Origin: Setoptus koraiensis
Lineage: Eukaryota > Arthropoda
Assembly (NCBI GenBank): GCA_048013815.1
Contig: CM106585.1
Span: forward strand, 15,624,001 to 15,688,000
Direction: 5' to 3'
Length of the DNA: 64,000 nucleotides
A model generated the notes under the pieces. It had not been told where the DNA came from. It made no database searches and saw only the letters and a list, made by a program, of their open reading frames with translations. Made by a program: the position numbers and the translations under genes. Every line of letters begins with the position of its first letter. Within the stretch, counting starts at the first letter, position 1. Shown one piece after another: positions 42,992-56,931 of the stretch.

Positions 42992-43689
42992 ACTCTTATA
43001 GTTCTCTTTCACATCCGATTTAAAAATTAACCAGCTATGTTCACGGATGTTGCATCCCTTTTTAAGCCAATCTAACATACACTAAGTGGATAGGACTAGA
43101 ATATCGTTTATTATTCTTTTCGATTGATCATAAGGCTGTTTTGATCTTAATGTTTAGTACAAAAGGTACAAAGTCGCGTGCTGGTGGTAACAGATTAGGA
43201 CTTGATTGTTCTTTGTATCTGCACTAAAGATTTCTTACTTCTTGACGGGGTGGGGAGCTTTTTGAGCTTTCACATGAAACTCGTTAACTGTCAACGTCCT
43301 TTTTTAACTATGTAGGAATGCTAACTTGATTGATATCATATAGATTAACAGATTCAACTAGTTTGAGTTGCTATCATTTCATTAGTTGTGCATCTACTGG
43401 AACTATGGACTCATTGTATCACAACACATGTTGAGTTTTGAAGCATAAGTAGCTCAATGTAGCCACTAGTGGAAGCCTCCAAAAACTCAAAAGATTATTG
43501 ATCTGATATAATAGATTTGATCTAAAACTCTTTTTAACTCGAAGACTCATAACTGCCTGCTCGCAGATAATTTATCAACAGAAGCGAATTACTTCTTTCG
43601 CAGAGGTAAAGATGCACAGAACATCAAAGTATATTGATCGCATGACTGATAATTCATGTATCCTTGATCTTTATTAAATGTGCGCCTCA
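42992..43689. other. convergent spacer GLRX3 - PRELI gene
   Basis: 698 bp without recognised exons. I looked on the minus strand for further SEC14L exons (CRAL-TRIO or GOLD domain) and saw none. Confidence 0.5.
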
Positions 43690-44604
<915 letters not shown>

Positions 44605-46230
44605 TCAAGATGTTTTACAGTTGAAATATTATAGTCAGTCAGTAATAATAAAGTTGCAGATGGATAATAATTTATTCGTTTCCAATTTACTCTTGATAAC
44701 AATATCTATCTGGCGTGCTCCCTTTGAGTCTTCTAGATGCTGAGAAGTTAGGTTGTAATGTTAATTGTTTTTATTTGCTACGAGCTACCATGGTGTACCA
44801 TCAACGATTGCACAACATAAACACTTGGATAGGATTCGCTTATGTTCTTGTAATTGTATATGTGTGTGTGTGTGTGTGTTAATGAAAGTACGACAAATGG
44901 ATACTGATGGTATAGATTTTGGTCTCAGTTTCAATATATTGTTGTTCATGTATTTTTGTTATTAAATATATGTGTGTATATTGTTTAATTTATCAATACT
45001 GCCGTTCAACTATTATTGTCGCTAGAATGCTTCAATGCCAATTGTTGGTGTTGTTATTCTAGTGAAGATATTTCAAGATAAAATCTAAAGTAACAACAAT
45101 ACATATGTAAAGCGGCAAGCAATTTCGTTGACGATGTCGACGTCGATAAATGGTTGACGAATCGAGTTACAATGTGACTAATTGTGTGGTATGTGTTGAG
45201 CCAATACTGTCTAGTGTAATACTGGTGGTGCGAGATGGCAACCTATTGATCTACCTTTGTCTCTATTTCATGCTCACTGTATTGTTACCCGTGATTGAAA
45301 AAAAGTGATTTTCTTCTTGTTGTAAGCTTAGTTTTGTAATTGTTGTCCCCTATAATCTATAAGAATATTATTAATCTGCGGCATCAATGGTGTGGCACCG
45401 GCTACGGATTTTGTTGGCAGCAGGTCTCTCTGTCAGCAATATTAATAATACTAATAATAATAGTGACGATAATAATAATAATAGTTATAGTAATAATATT
45501 GATAATAAGAACAAAAACAACAACAATATATTTAATATATCAATAATAGTAAGTGGCAATAATAATAATAATAATAATAGTAATAATGATAATCAATATT
45601 TGTAGTGCTGGTGGTGGTAGTAGTAGCAGTTGTGATAATCAATAATCAATATTAATTAATAATAATAGCTGCAATGCAATTAATGATAATAAGGGTAATG
45701 GTGGTGGTTGTGATGATGATGATAATATCAGTAATTGATAAAGAGATGATAATATAATTGAATTGATATATAGTGCGTGTGAGTGTGTAATTGCAATTGT
45801 AATAATAACAATTATCACGATGATGATGACGACGACGACTGTCCAACAATAATTTGACGACGTTTTCGATGAGGCTCACTAGCTGGTTCTAGTGGGAGTT
45901 TGATGGTGGCGGCTGGTAGTAGCAGCAGTAGTGGTGATGGTGGTGGTGGTTGTTGTGGTGGTGGTGGTGGTGGTGATGGTGGTAGTAGTCGATGATTGGA
46001 TTGGTTGATGATGCACACATATAGAACACACACTGCTAGCGTTGGTACAGAATAGAATGCACACACAGTAGACACAGTAGTGATGGTAGCAGTGGCGCTG
46101 GTGGTTGTGCTGTGTGTGTGCTTTAAACTCTGTTTGTGTGTGTAGCTGTTGCTGCTGCCCAAGTTAGCTTTAACTATAGACACACTCACACACTGCAAGA
46201 AGAAACATGTTTATATGCTGGTGTGGATGT

Positions 46231-46344
<114 letters not shown>

Positions 46345-46493
46345 TGAGTGCGAGGAGGAGGGGGTAAAGACGACAGTAGAACCTCAGTCGTAGTCGCATA
46401 TTTGTGGCCTACTGTCTGTGCGTGCGTCTATATATTTCGACCTCTTTGCTTTGCTGTCCGTCTGTCTGTGTGTTGTGCGTATGTGCCCTTGCA

Positions 46494-46532
<39 letters not shown>

Positions 46533-46552
46533 GTTGCTGTATGTTCGATGAC

Positions 46553-46582
46553 GAACGAGCGAGCGAGCGAACGAGCGAGCGA
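46553..46582. repeat. GAGC tetranucleotide repeat
   Basis: Seven GAGC/GAAC units in a row, seen directly. Confidence 0.85.
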
Positions 46583-48533
46583 ATCACTGGATCTGCTGCT
46601 CAACGCATACGCGAGTGCCGAGATCAATTCAATTTCGCTTCTTCCTCAATCGCTCCTCGCTACTGCAAATGATACTTCACTATTAGCAGCCACACATGCC
46701 AATGGCTCACGAGGGCCCTAGACAGTCTAGGCCAGACCGCCGTGGCAGTGTAACATGGATGCGCTTGTTTCTTCTTCGAATTTTTGCCGCTCGACACGCC
46801 ACTGAAGCTCGAAATACGCGCTCAAGGGGGCGTTCGAGATGCCTGGATATTAGATTATTATTATTATTTGCTTAAATGTTTAATTTTCTCATCAACAGCG
46901 CCCCCAACAAGCGCCAAGCCGCAACTACGCATGGCGAAGGCAAATTTTACAGGCACAGGCACACAAGTGTAGACAAGACAGCAACGCGCAGACAGTTGAC
47001 ACAGTGAATTGAAGCAGACAGCAGCGGCAGGTATCGCGTTTAGGCAAGCTGCGGCCGCAAGCGTCTAAATGATCCAGAAATAATCTTTTCAATCTTGTCA
47101 TTTTGTCTGCGGCTCCATACGCGGCCCCACACAACAGGCACAGCGAGCCACATTGTGCCGTGCCCTGCACAACATATTGAATGGCAATACCATGCATCTT
47201 TTGTTGTTGTTATGTATTTCTTTTGCCATGATAATTCCCGCTCGCTGGCCCCATTCGCCAGGCCGGCTCTATTTGGCCAGCCGAGAGTTGTGTGTGTGTG
47301 TGTCGACGACAAATAGAAGACAGCAACTACCGCATGCTAACGACATGCTATGTGTATATGTGGATATCCAGCAAACAGCTAGATGATGCCCCATCTCTAG
47401 CCATTTGGATGGCAGCTTGATGGTAGATGAATATTTTAGCAGTGGCAAGGCAATTTTTTGTTTAAAGTGCGTCTCTATATTCTGTTTATCAGTGTGAACA
47501 GTTTTTATATGATTCAAACACACACACACGAGCTGAAAGAGTGTGAATAATGTTTGTTAGTACATCTCACAGGGCCGTCACAAGCAACAAATTAGCTGCC
47601 AGCTAAACTAGATCGCGCTGTCTATCGAGGGCCAGTGCGCATCCCACTTGATATAGACCATCATTTATAAGGAGCGTAAGTGTACAATCAACATGCCAAC
47701 CACCATCAGTCATAGAGAGATTGGCAAAAATATATCACAAAGTGCCATGTTTTTGCAATAATATACTCGCCACCCCTCAACTCGCTTGGTGTTTGCATGT
47801 GCACAGCAATAAAAAGTCGCACAGCAGCTCAATCTATGCGGCTCCGATGGCATACAGCTTACGATGTGTGCAAATCGTAATCGACAAAGGTGCAGAGGAT
47901 AAAATGTCTATATCAATTTCCAGTGGCACTCACAAACAAACGCTGCATTGTGTGCCTTGGTATGGTGCCATCTGTTATTACATATACAAGTCCGATGGCA
48001 CTTTATATTTACAGCAACAGCAGCAGCAGAGGCAGATCGGCGGCACTATCGTCTATCATGGCGGCCGTGTCATCAGTGAAGGTCTAACTATATTAGCATA
48101 GCTTGTTCAAACAAAAGCCTCAAAAGAGAAAGTCGTTGCTGCAATAGCGCCGCCATTAATGCTACTTGTACTATACGACGTATAGTATACGCAACAAATA
48201 CTACACATTGGAGAAGAATAGTGGTGGTGGCAGACAATTCACTCGCGCTGTTCTTTTGCGTACGCACCGGCAACAGTAACACTGTAAACCTCAAGATGAC
48301 ATTACAACTTATGCTACATCACTGGTGTATATTATCATGTAATGCTGCGCCGTGACATACATGCGCATATGCCATCAAGGCCGCTGTGCACCTCTGTATG
48401 ATCCGGCCTAGATCATCTAGGTGATAGTTGACATGGCTCTCCGCAACTGGCAACATGCAAACTCGCTCACCTTTGCAACAAACTAGCGGTACCACCATTA
48501 CTTTGCCCCATAACACTAACTTTGCCACGGCTG

Positions 48534-48592
48534 GTTGTGTGTGGATAGCACAACACTGTCACTGGCACCGTTGTGCTATCCACACACAACCC
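48534..48592. other. perfect 22-bp inverted repeat with 15-nt loop
   Basis: Arms at 48534-48555 and 48571-48592 are exact reverse complements (GGTTGTGTGTGGATAGCACA plus AC). The loop is 15 nt. The arms are 22 nt long, as in a short pre-miRNA-like hairpin or a small foldback element. No function is shown. Confidence 0.75.
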
Positions 48593-49498
48593 GCAACCAG
48601 TGCGCCAGCAAGAAATGGCAAGACCGTTTTGTTGGCAGTGCATGTGGCGCGCATAATTGTCTTGAGCAATAACTTCTTGGCTTGCCGATTGAAAGAGTTA
48701 TAGCGGGAGAGAGTTACAGAGGGACAGAGTAAGTACTGTATGTGCTTGCTGTATTGTTGTATTGGTGGCTGCATGTTGATTCTCGGCACTCTGTTAAGTC
48801 AGGTCGTTTGCAAGCGCGCCTTTGTACTATGTTTCCATTCGCTGGCGAGCTCGCTCACTCGCTCGGCTCGGACACTTGACACAACCATGAATAGAGTCGC
48901 ACGCACACCTACAGTAGGCGTGCAAGCCAACATTAAGTGACACAATACTGGCTTGACTGCTGCTGCTGCCGCCACAATACCAACGGTATACCACGGTACT
49001 ACAACGTGGCCAATGTGCACTAAATCGTCAGCAGCCGTATTTAGGCGACAACTAAATAACTATCCGGTGGCACACACACACACACACACACACACTCTCT
49101 GACATCATCAGTGTTGTGGCACACAGACACACACACAGTCGGTGGTTGTTGTTGTCTAGAACCCTTGCCTAATCTGAGCACCCATGGCCGCAAAATGTCG
49201 TTCAGTTAACGAGCGTAACACACAGACAGGTGCTCGATTCTTTATGCAGTTGCAGTGGCTGTTCTTTGTGCTCTGTTCGCCAACTGCCAGACCCATTCAC
49301 TCTAATGGATTTCTTTTACAGTGTACACCATTGCCGCTAGAGGACAAATGGGGTCTTGTGTGCGTGCGTGTGTGTGTGTGTGAGTGTTCGCTGCAAAGCA
49401 CTCAAACAAAGCCATCACGTGTTGTAGTGCTCATTAGAAACGGCCGTGAGCGCTATGGCCAGACGCGCGCGCTCAACTTGAGGCCCAGCCCCCTCCCC

Positions 49499-49501
<3 letters not shown>

Positions 49502-49544
<43 letters not shown>

Positions 49545-49551
49545 GCGCGCG
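49502..49551. repeat. CA tract followed by CG run
   Basis: (CA)n at 49502-49542 is continued by (CG)5 to 49551. This is a strongly alternating purine-pyrimidine stretch. Confidence 0.9.
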
Positions 49552-51664
49552 TTGACCGAGCAAGTGGACCGACTGGTTCAGACACAACACACGGCCGACA
49601 AATCTCTTCTAATTGGTTAATGCTCGCATGTTGCATAATAAGTCTAATTGCCTCCCACACTCGTGTAACATCGTCATCGTATACCTGCACTAGCAGCACC
49701 GCTAATGCTATCACCACAATACTATTCATAAGCGCAACGCGCGTGTCAAGGTGTCTTGCATAGACTGTAATTGGTCGATCATCATGGATACAGGTGAATC
49801 CGTCGGATGGGTGGATGGCATCGCTTGGATTCGGGGATAAATACCAGGAGTCGAATGCAAGAGGAACGCATCACGTTATACAGTTGATCTTCGTGTGTGT
49901 GTGTGTGTGTGTGTGCGTTTGTTGTTTGGCAGGTAAAGTTCACCTCGCTACGATGATAACGACTATAACAGAAATCATGGCCGTTCGTTCCACTGCGTAC
50001 TATTTGCGTGAATATTTGCAAACGCAATTCTCGTCAAATCGGGTTGTAAGAGCAAGCGAGCGATAGAACAGTTGGAATAAACAACAGCCAGCTAGCGTGT
50101 AAGAATTTTGTGAATTGACTTTATGAATGGTTATGGTAAAGAGAGTAAACATGTTTGTCATCGATCATCGTTCTGCACCAATCGCTTGCCAAATAAACTC
50201 TAATATGTTTTTTCATTTAACAGCGTTATAAGCGTTTTTTGTTTTCTCTTTCTGATGCGTCATTACAAGTGGTGCCGATGCTAAATTTTTGCCTTTGTAG
50301 CCTACCATTCACCACAGAAACTAGCTTACTAAACATACGTTTACATATGTATATATGCATGCCAATCCGTTCAATTATATAGAGAACGGCTAGAGGGCGC
50401 CCTCGTATGACATGGCCCTCTCTGGTGAATCATTGATTCACCGTTCACCGTGGAGATTTTCTCTTCATCAGCAGATTGTAAAGTCAGAGTCAAAGGTAAA
50501 TATCGCACACAACTGGTTATCACACATCCGCCATGTTGCGTCATTCGTACCTAACAGTGATGGCAGAGGAGCCCCCAGGCAGCATTTGATTCAATGAAGT
50601 TTATTGCCAGCTGACGAGCGACAGATGCGGCTGCTCACGTTTGCCTCGCATATAGATTTTGTGTTGTTTTGGTGATCAGTGGCCAACGGTTGTTTCATTG
50701 GACTGGCACTAATTAGATGTATTGTGTCGCCAGCGATGCCAGCAACTAGAACCAGCTCACAATGTTGTCAGTCACACAATCAGTTAGCTAAAGTGGCTTA
50801 GCAATAAACAAAAGATTACGAGCTTATCAAGCCACTAGCTACACTAGTTGACTGGTTAGCTACTGGCAAGCCTCGCTGGTTAATTATCACGGATGGATCA
50901 TGGGGCTATCATGCGGCGCCTCGTCAATCAGAGGGCTCATCAAGGCAACGAATGCCAACTAATAGCTCAGATTTACTATTTGTTTGTTGTTTTAGAGTTG
51001 TTGATCATGGTGTAGGCATTATTCAACATTTGTCCAACCGTTGTAAAAAGCGTCGAGTAGCGTTGGCAAGCTCCAAAGGGTTTCGTCTAATATTGAGCAA
51101 AATACCTGCCACGACATGCCGTGCGACTCCCTGTGCGAGGGCGGCTCCTAGAAACAACAGCGACAGCATTCTTTATTCAATGCGTGGCAAGTGGCAAGCG
51201 GTAGCATTCACGTGAGCAAGTAGATTAATGTTGAGTTCGAACTTCGAACAACAATTGGCACCGCTGTGCCTGTGTGTTGTGCAAGCGAAGCAGCAACTGT
51301 CGGGCCAAACATTCAATTTCACTTTGTTCGATTACGTTTTGTTCGATACTATCGAATCGATCGTAGTGTTGAAAAAGTTCGATTTGCGAACCAACGACAA
51401 CAGCATCGACGGCATCCGCCCCGCACCGAACTTTTGCAAATGATATGGAACCGGATCGAACTATATATCCGAACGTCTGCCAGCAACGCGCACAAAGCCC
51501 TTACGCAGCGCTCGCCATTTCAATTTGAATGCGTCCGCCAGTTAGAGCGTTCGGCGCCGGGGGAAGGCGTTTTTTATTTTTCCATTCTATCGCAAGTGCT
51601 CCTGTGGGCACACGCAATGCCGCTCATTCGAATTTCGAACTGTGCCAGTCGCACTGGCGCTCTC

Positions 51665-51717
51665 ACACAAAAACACGCACGCACACACGCACGCACACAC
51701 GCACGCACACACGCATA
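51665..51717. repeat. 12-bp tandem repeat of GCACGCACACAC type
   Basis: At least three consecutive 12-bp units with minor edge variation. The overlapping Ala/Cys/Arg/Thr-rich frames are artefacts of the repeat. Confidence 0.8.
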
Positions 51718-53506
51718 AAGTCGACACAGCGTCGCACACGCGCAAATTGCGCAAATAAACAACAACAAGCCGACGAAAACAACAACAACAAAAGGACGCA
51801 ACGGCCGCGTAGATGCCTGGCCGGCTGCACCGACGCTCATTAGCCGCACTATTATCATCGCCAGTGATATAATTTGTCTCCATTATCCCTGCTTCTATTT
51901 GATTTTTGCAATTTAATTAATTAGTGCAATTAACCGCAAACATTGTCACCACAATACACCTATCTATCACATTGTTTGGCATTGTGCATAGCAATTTTGC
52001 AATATTTTCTCGCAATATTTTCATCTGCAGCAAGGAAACTACCAGAGGAACTAACTAGAGGAAGAGACGCAATATTTGCCACAAAGCGTCGTGTAGCCAA
52101 ATGCCGGAATCAGACAGTATGATCATGAGTATATCTCATGGTAAAGGATATGATATTGTTGACAAGGCCATCGCCCGCGATTAGTTTCATGCAAACACAC
52201 ACTCAAGTGCTGATGATGATGACGACCACCATCAGATAAAAACAAGGCAATCTTTTTTCCGCAACAATCACATCTCAACATTGCACGGGCAACTATATGA
52301 CAAATTATACACGAGAATTGTGTGCCATCTCACGATTCGAAACACAACTACAGTAATACAAACTCAACTTAACAATTGAATAGAGATAACAATTGTATCA
52401 ACGAGGTAATATCGGCCTCGGTCTTTATTGATTCCGACTGTGTATCATCGTTATAGACATGAGAAATTTTTTAATAGCCTACTGGTAATGATGAAGTAAA
52501 GCGTGGAAATATAATAATTATGATCCTACAAAGTGCAATAGCAACAAAAAATAACTCTACACACAGCAACAAACAAATCCAAAATCAAACACATATCATC
52601 GGCCGAAACATAAATAGTGGTATCTATTTTAGTGATATTGCACCACAATTTATGTGACTGTATCTATCTATATATATATATTTATACATAAATGTATGTA
52701 TGCATGTTGCAACTAACTAGGCCCTAGAGAAGCCAACAACACCGTCATTGCTCTGCTGGCTATAATACACAAACTGCTATATTGTCTGCTATCAAGTTAT
52801 TATCTACTTGAGTTACTCTTTCATGGCCCAATATCAGCTTGCAAGAGCTTTGAATGTTCAGCTGCAACACTGAAAGTCATCTTTTTTTTTCTATTTCTCC
52901 ATATTGTACATATGATGTATTCTGGTGAATCTTTTCAGACACATCATCAGCATCATGATAATCTCTGTCACGCCTGCGCATATTACATAAGTTATCACTG
53001 TAAGTGCTGCTTAGTTCATAGACGAGCCGATCCAAATTAAAGCCTCTAAAGTTGACATAGCAATTATTGTAAGTGAGTCAACAAACAATACAAGACAAGA
53101 TACCGACTTCAATGAGTTGAATTGAAGAGCGCAAGAACTTGATTGTCATACAATGGCTGCTAATCCTCATCATCGCACCGCATTGTGAACTGAAGATAAA
53201 ACGACATCTTGATAAGCTGCTTCGCAAGACGTACTTTATATAGTCTTATTAGTTAGTTACAAACAGTCTCTAACTATACTACGCCATTATCACCAGGTAG
53301 AGTGCACAACGGAAACACAAAATCTAAACCGAATCCATGGTTTCGAGCATCATCATTTCTAGCATTTTATTGTCATGCAATTTATTTATATGGCATATCT
53401 AGTAATTCCAATATTCGAGAGGGATTAGTGCGAACGTAAAACAACAAATATAAAAAAGAAAACAAAAGAAGCTTTTGTTCAGTTTTTCCTTATCAACCGC
53501 ATCCAT

Positions 53507-56500
53507 ATGTATCAGGATGAATCATCAAGTCCTAAAATTCATGAGTCTCATCACAAAACCTGTGAAAAAAATTATATAAATAGGATCATAAAAAACGAGT
53601 ATTCCGATAATTCATCTACAGATTGTAATGATGATAATTGCGGAATACCTATCGTCAACAAATCTACAACAACATTCGAACAACAATGCAGCGACTGTCA
53701 TCGACAAAACTCACTCAAAAATTATATTAAAACAAAAATAAATAACTCCTCCGAAGAGTGTGGCTGTCACTATGATCATCCTTGCAGCTTGTCATCAACG
53801 TTGAGCCTTGCATCATCAGAACATAGTGACTGTGAGTTTGACACCTATGGCGTTTATGGTAAAATTTTGTCTGAGCGCCACGATGATGATGAGCAAAATT
53901 TAGATAACTCATACAAATCTGATGACGCTACTTACAACAATATTACCGACGATTCATCGGATGAGTTGTGCGATGAATACGATTCAAGCTCAGCCCATTA
54001 TGTCGCGAATAGACACCTATGCAGACATGACAATCAGATTATGTCATGGCCTTCATCATTAGAGACCTTCGCGGATGACAATCCTTTCGAGGTACACACA
54101 ATTGAAGATCGCAAACATTCGGATCATTGCGATGAACGACCTATCAAAATGGCTGATAGAGATGAAAATGTTCAACATGATAAATATTTACATTCAGCTT
54201 CTCCTGATAATGAGATGTCAAAGACAACAAACATAGTCAAATCATTTCGTAACCTCTCTGGTAAATCTCACAAAATATTGACAGATCAATCTAACTGCGG
54301 CGACGATAAGCGTAAAAAGTGGTGTTCGTGTCTTGCAGGCAATATTAGTCAAACTTCAGCAGGTTTTGATTATTCATCGCAGGCCGATGACGAGTCAAAA
54401 GAAAAACAACAAGAAAGCTCTATTTCAACAATCTCGTGCAATAAATGTAACTCAGACAGCAATAATAGTTGCTGTTCTAGCAGGAAAAAAAGATCGCATC
54501 GTAAAAGGTTTATATCGCACATGAATTTCTTATTGAGTTCAAGCCTCGTTCCAAGTCAGGCTTCAACAAGTGATAAGGATGACAACACGGTTTTATCAAG
54601 AAATAAAACAAAGAAAACCCAACAATCATGGTCAAACATATTTAGAAGAAATAAGGCTGCTAGAATTTCGACGAAATCTAAAGATTCAATAGCAAGCTCC
54701 CTTGTTGAATCGGAGATCTCTCAATATGATGATTTGCCTTCAATCTACAGCGATGATTTCAGTATTGATCTTGAAAAGCAGCGTGCCGGTACACCCTCTT
54801 CATTGTCGATCTCTCTGGTTACCAATCCGGAATCAGATTCATCAGAACTTTCCCCCAATAAGGCACGTCAGTCGCTTCCTTCGAAAATAAATACTAGAGG
54901 CTTCAATCAGAATCCGGACTATCTTGTCACACAGAGACTTTGCGTCCGATCTTCTTGCGGACATAGAAAGTCTGACGGGTTGGAAGTAAATGCTAGGGCA
55001 CAATCTCTTCCAGCATCTCCTCAATCAGGTAGACGTTTGCTGAAAAGTCATCGTTTCGTTCGAAGTCCCAGACTGAGCAAATCTCCGGTGCAGTTTCAGT
55101 CTCCACCAACTATGGCTTCACAAATCGAGGACGGTCTCAAAGTTTGCTCGTCTGAGCACTTTGAAAAACATATTGGAAATTTGAAAGATGACTCCATCGA
55201 GGCTCAAAAGCATGCCTTCTTATCATGGATTAATCATTATTGTCCATTCCTCATAAAAAGGGATATTGTCGAGGAATTAAGAGACGGCGTTAATTTGATT
55301 GGATTATTGGCTAACCTTACCAGAGATCCAGATCTTCTAAATCAATTTGAGAAAAAACTCAGGAACCGCACTAAAAACCAGAATAAATTAAATGTCAATT
55401 GGGCCTTCAACCCAAGCTCTAGGTTGAAACATCTGGAGGATGTGACCATGGCAATCAAATTCTTGGAAAAGCAGAACATTAAACTAGTCAATTTGAATCC
55501 TATGGATATCGTAGATGGAAAAGCTAATGTCATATTGGGCCTCTGTTGGAACATAATCCTTCATTTCCATAACGATCAGAATTTCCTCCAGTATGATTTT
55601 CCTCAGTTGTCTGAGAAAGGAAATCACTTTCAAGGCGATCCCATCTCATCGAAAAACTCATCGGATATCATCAAGCAGAGACTGAATCCAGTAGAGATTA
55701 ATAGGTATCCGTATTTTCTACCTATTATAGATGATTGTAAGACGGATGTTATAGTTGATCGTCCAAATCATGTCGAGATAACGACAAATTTAGAACCCGA
55801 CCTCTTGGTTTCAGGGAAGCAAGGTGATAATAAAACAGAGACAAATGGTACTACTTTTATACCTCAGCGAAACAGAAATACGAATTCGTTGTGTGATTCG
55901 GTTAGAATCAGCAATGATAGTCAATATCAATCTACCTCTGCTGGAGAACAGCATTCAGATGTGATAGGTTCGTCGCTGAAGACTTCATACAAGAAAACTA
56001 TGGTTTCATCGAATCGTGTTCAGAAGAGCCTTGATGATGAAAGTAAAAACCCTGAACCTCAACCAGAGAATGAATCGTCTGACTCGGATACCATTGACGA
56101 CCACGACTCTCAAAGTGACGACAATCTAGGCGAATCAAATGAATCGCAACTATCACAGGTTGATAACAGATCAGACTGTTGCAATCGTGAGATAACAAGA
56201 AAGCTAAATGATATATCCGGAAGTCAGTCAAAAGACGATTTCTATCATTCAATAGATTCAAATAATGAAATAGATGAAATCTTTCCAACTGAAATAAATA
56301 CCGCGGAGGTACAGTTTGTGAATGAAATTACCGAGCCCCCGGTATCTAAGAAACAGCGTTATAAAAGCCCAAAAAGGAGATCTAAACAAAGGTCGAAGAA
56401 GCGCAACAGTGAACGAAAAGAGACTGGCAAAGAGAAATCAAAGACTATCATCCCGAGAAATGTCAACGCGGTACAGACTCTCAAATCGATTGTCGCCGAT

Positions 56501-56785
56501 CTATTTTCTAGTAAAGAAGCAAAGGTAACGTCGGAGCTAGAGGGGGAAACTGGAATTAAAAACGCGAAACGCCCCTCTCAAAAGAAGATCCCGAAGTCTT
56601 TTACATCTACAGTCTGCAAAAAACTTATTGCCGCCTTTAAGTCGAGCTATTCTTTAAACATCGTTTTACTGGTGTGCCTGGCCGGTTTATGTCTTGTGCC
56701 TCTCATCAATCGAGAATCTTGTTGCGAATTGAGTGAAGAGTACCTCAGACCACTTGTTTCGCCTCAAAGTGAGATACCAACTTGA
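53507..56785 (+). CDS. CH-domain protein with C-terminal membrane anchor, nesprin/KASH-like
   Basis: 1092 residues in one exon. Residues 1-540 are polar, Ser/Asp/His/Cys-rich and probably disordered. One calponin-homology domain spans about 561-688: QKHAFLSWINHYCPF, ELRDGVNLIGLLANL, FLEKQNIKLVNLNPMDIVDG and LGLCWNIILHF. It resembles the first CH domain of spectrin-repeat proteins such as nesprin/MSP300 and of calmin. Another acidic disordered segment is followed by a basic stretch at about 945-985 (KSPKRRSKQRSKKRN). The end is a single hydrophobic segment (LNIVLLVCLAGLCLVPL, about 1049-1067) and a 25-residue tail with SCCELSEEYLRP, finishing SEIPT. CH plus tail anchor plus short tail is the nesprin/KASH or calmin layout. 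The canonical PPPx end and all spectrin repeats are absent. Cytoskeleton-to-nuclear-envelope or ER tethering is inference. Confidence 0.75.
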   Translation: MYQDESSSPKIHESHHKTCEKNYINRIIKNEYSDNSSTDCNDDNCGIPIVNKSTTTFEQQCSDCHRQNSLKNYIKTKINNSSEECGCHYDHPCSLSSTLSLASSEHSDCEFDTYGVYGKILSERHDDDEQNLDNSYKSDDATYNNITDDSSDELCDEYDSSSAHYVANRHLCRHDNQIMSWPSSLETFADDNPFEVHTIEDRKHSDHCDERPIKMADRDENVQHDKYLHSASPDNEMSKTTNIVKSFRNLSGKSHKILTDQSNCGDDKRKKWCSCLAGNISQTSAGFDYSSQADDESKEKQQESSISTISCNKCNSDSNNSCCSSRKKRSHRKRFISHMNFLLSSSLVPSQASTSDKDDNTVLSRNKTKKTQQSWSNIFRRNKAARISTKSKDSIASSLVESEISQYDDLPSIYSDDFSIDLEKQRAGTPSSLSISLVTNPESDSSELSPNKARQSLPSKINTRGFNQNPDYLVTQRLCVRSSCGHRKSDGLEVNARAQSLPASPQSGRRLLKSHRFVRSPRLSKSPVQFQSPPTMASQIEDGLKVCSSEHFEKHIGNLKDDSIEAQKHAFLSWINHYCPFLIKRDIVEELRDGVNLIGLLANLTRDPDLLNQFEKKLRNRTKNQNKLNVNWAFNPSSRLKHLEDVTMAIKFLEKQNIKLVNLNPMDIVDGKANVILGLCWNIILHFHNDQNFLQYDFPQLSEKGNHFQGDPISSKNSSDIIKQRLNPVEINRYPYFLPIIDDCKTDVIVDRPNHVEITTNLEPDLLVSGKQGDNKTETNGTTFIPQRNRNTNSLCDSVRISNDSQYQSTSAGEQHSDVIGSSLKTSYKKTMVSSNRVQKSLDDESKNPEPQPENESSDSDTIDDHDSQSDDNLGESNESQLSQVDNRSDCCNREITRKLNDISGSQSKDDFYHSIDSNNEIDEIFPTEINTAEVQFVNEITEPPVSKKQRYKSPKRRSKQRSKKRNSERKETGKEKSKTIIPRNVNAVQTLKSIVADLFSSKEAKVTSELEGETGIKNAKRPSQKKIPKSFTSTVCKKLIAAFKSSYSLNIVLLVCLAGLCLVPLINRESCCELSEEYLRPLVSPQSEIPT

Positions 56786-56931
56786 ATGTTGTTGTAGGTC
56801 AGATCTTTGGCAACCTTAATAAATTTGTCTCTGTTATACCCAACCTGTGAATTGTTAGTTGGGATATATATATATATATTTGAATCTTGTTTGTTGAACG
56901 ATTGCTCGCCTACAATTTATCTACTTTTTAA

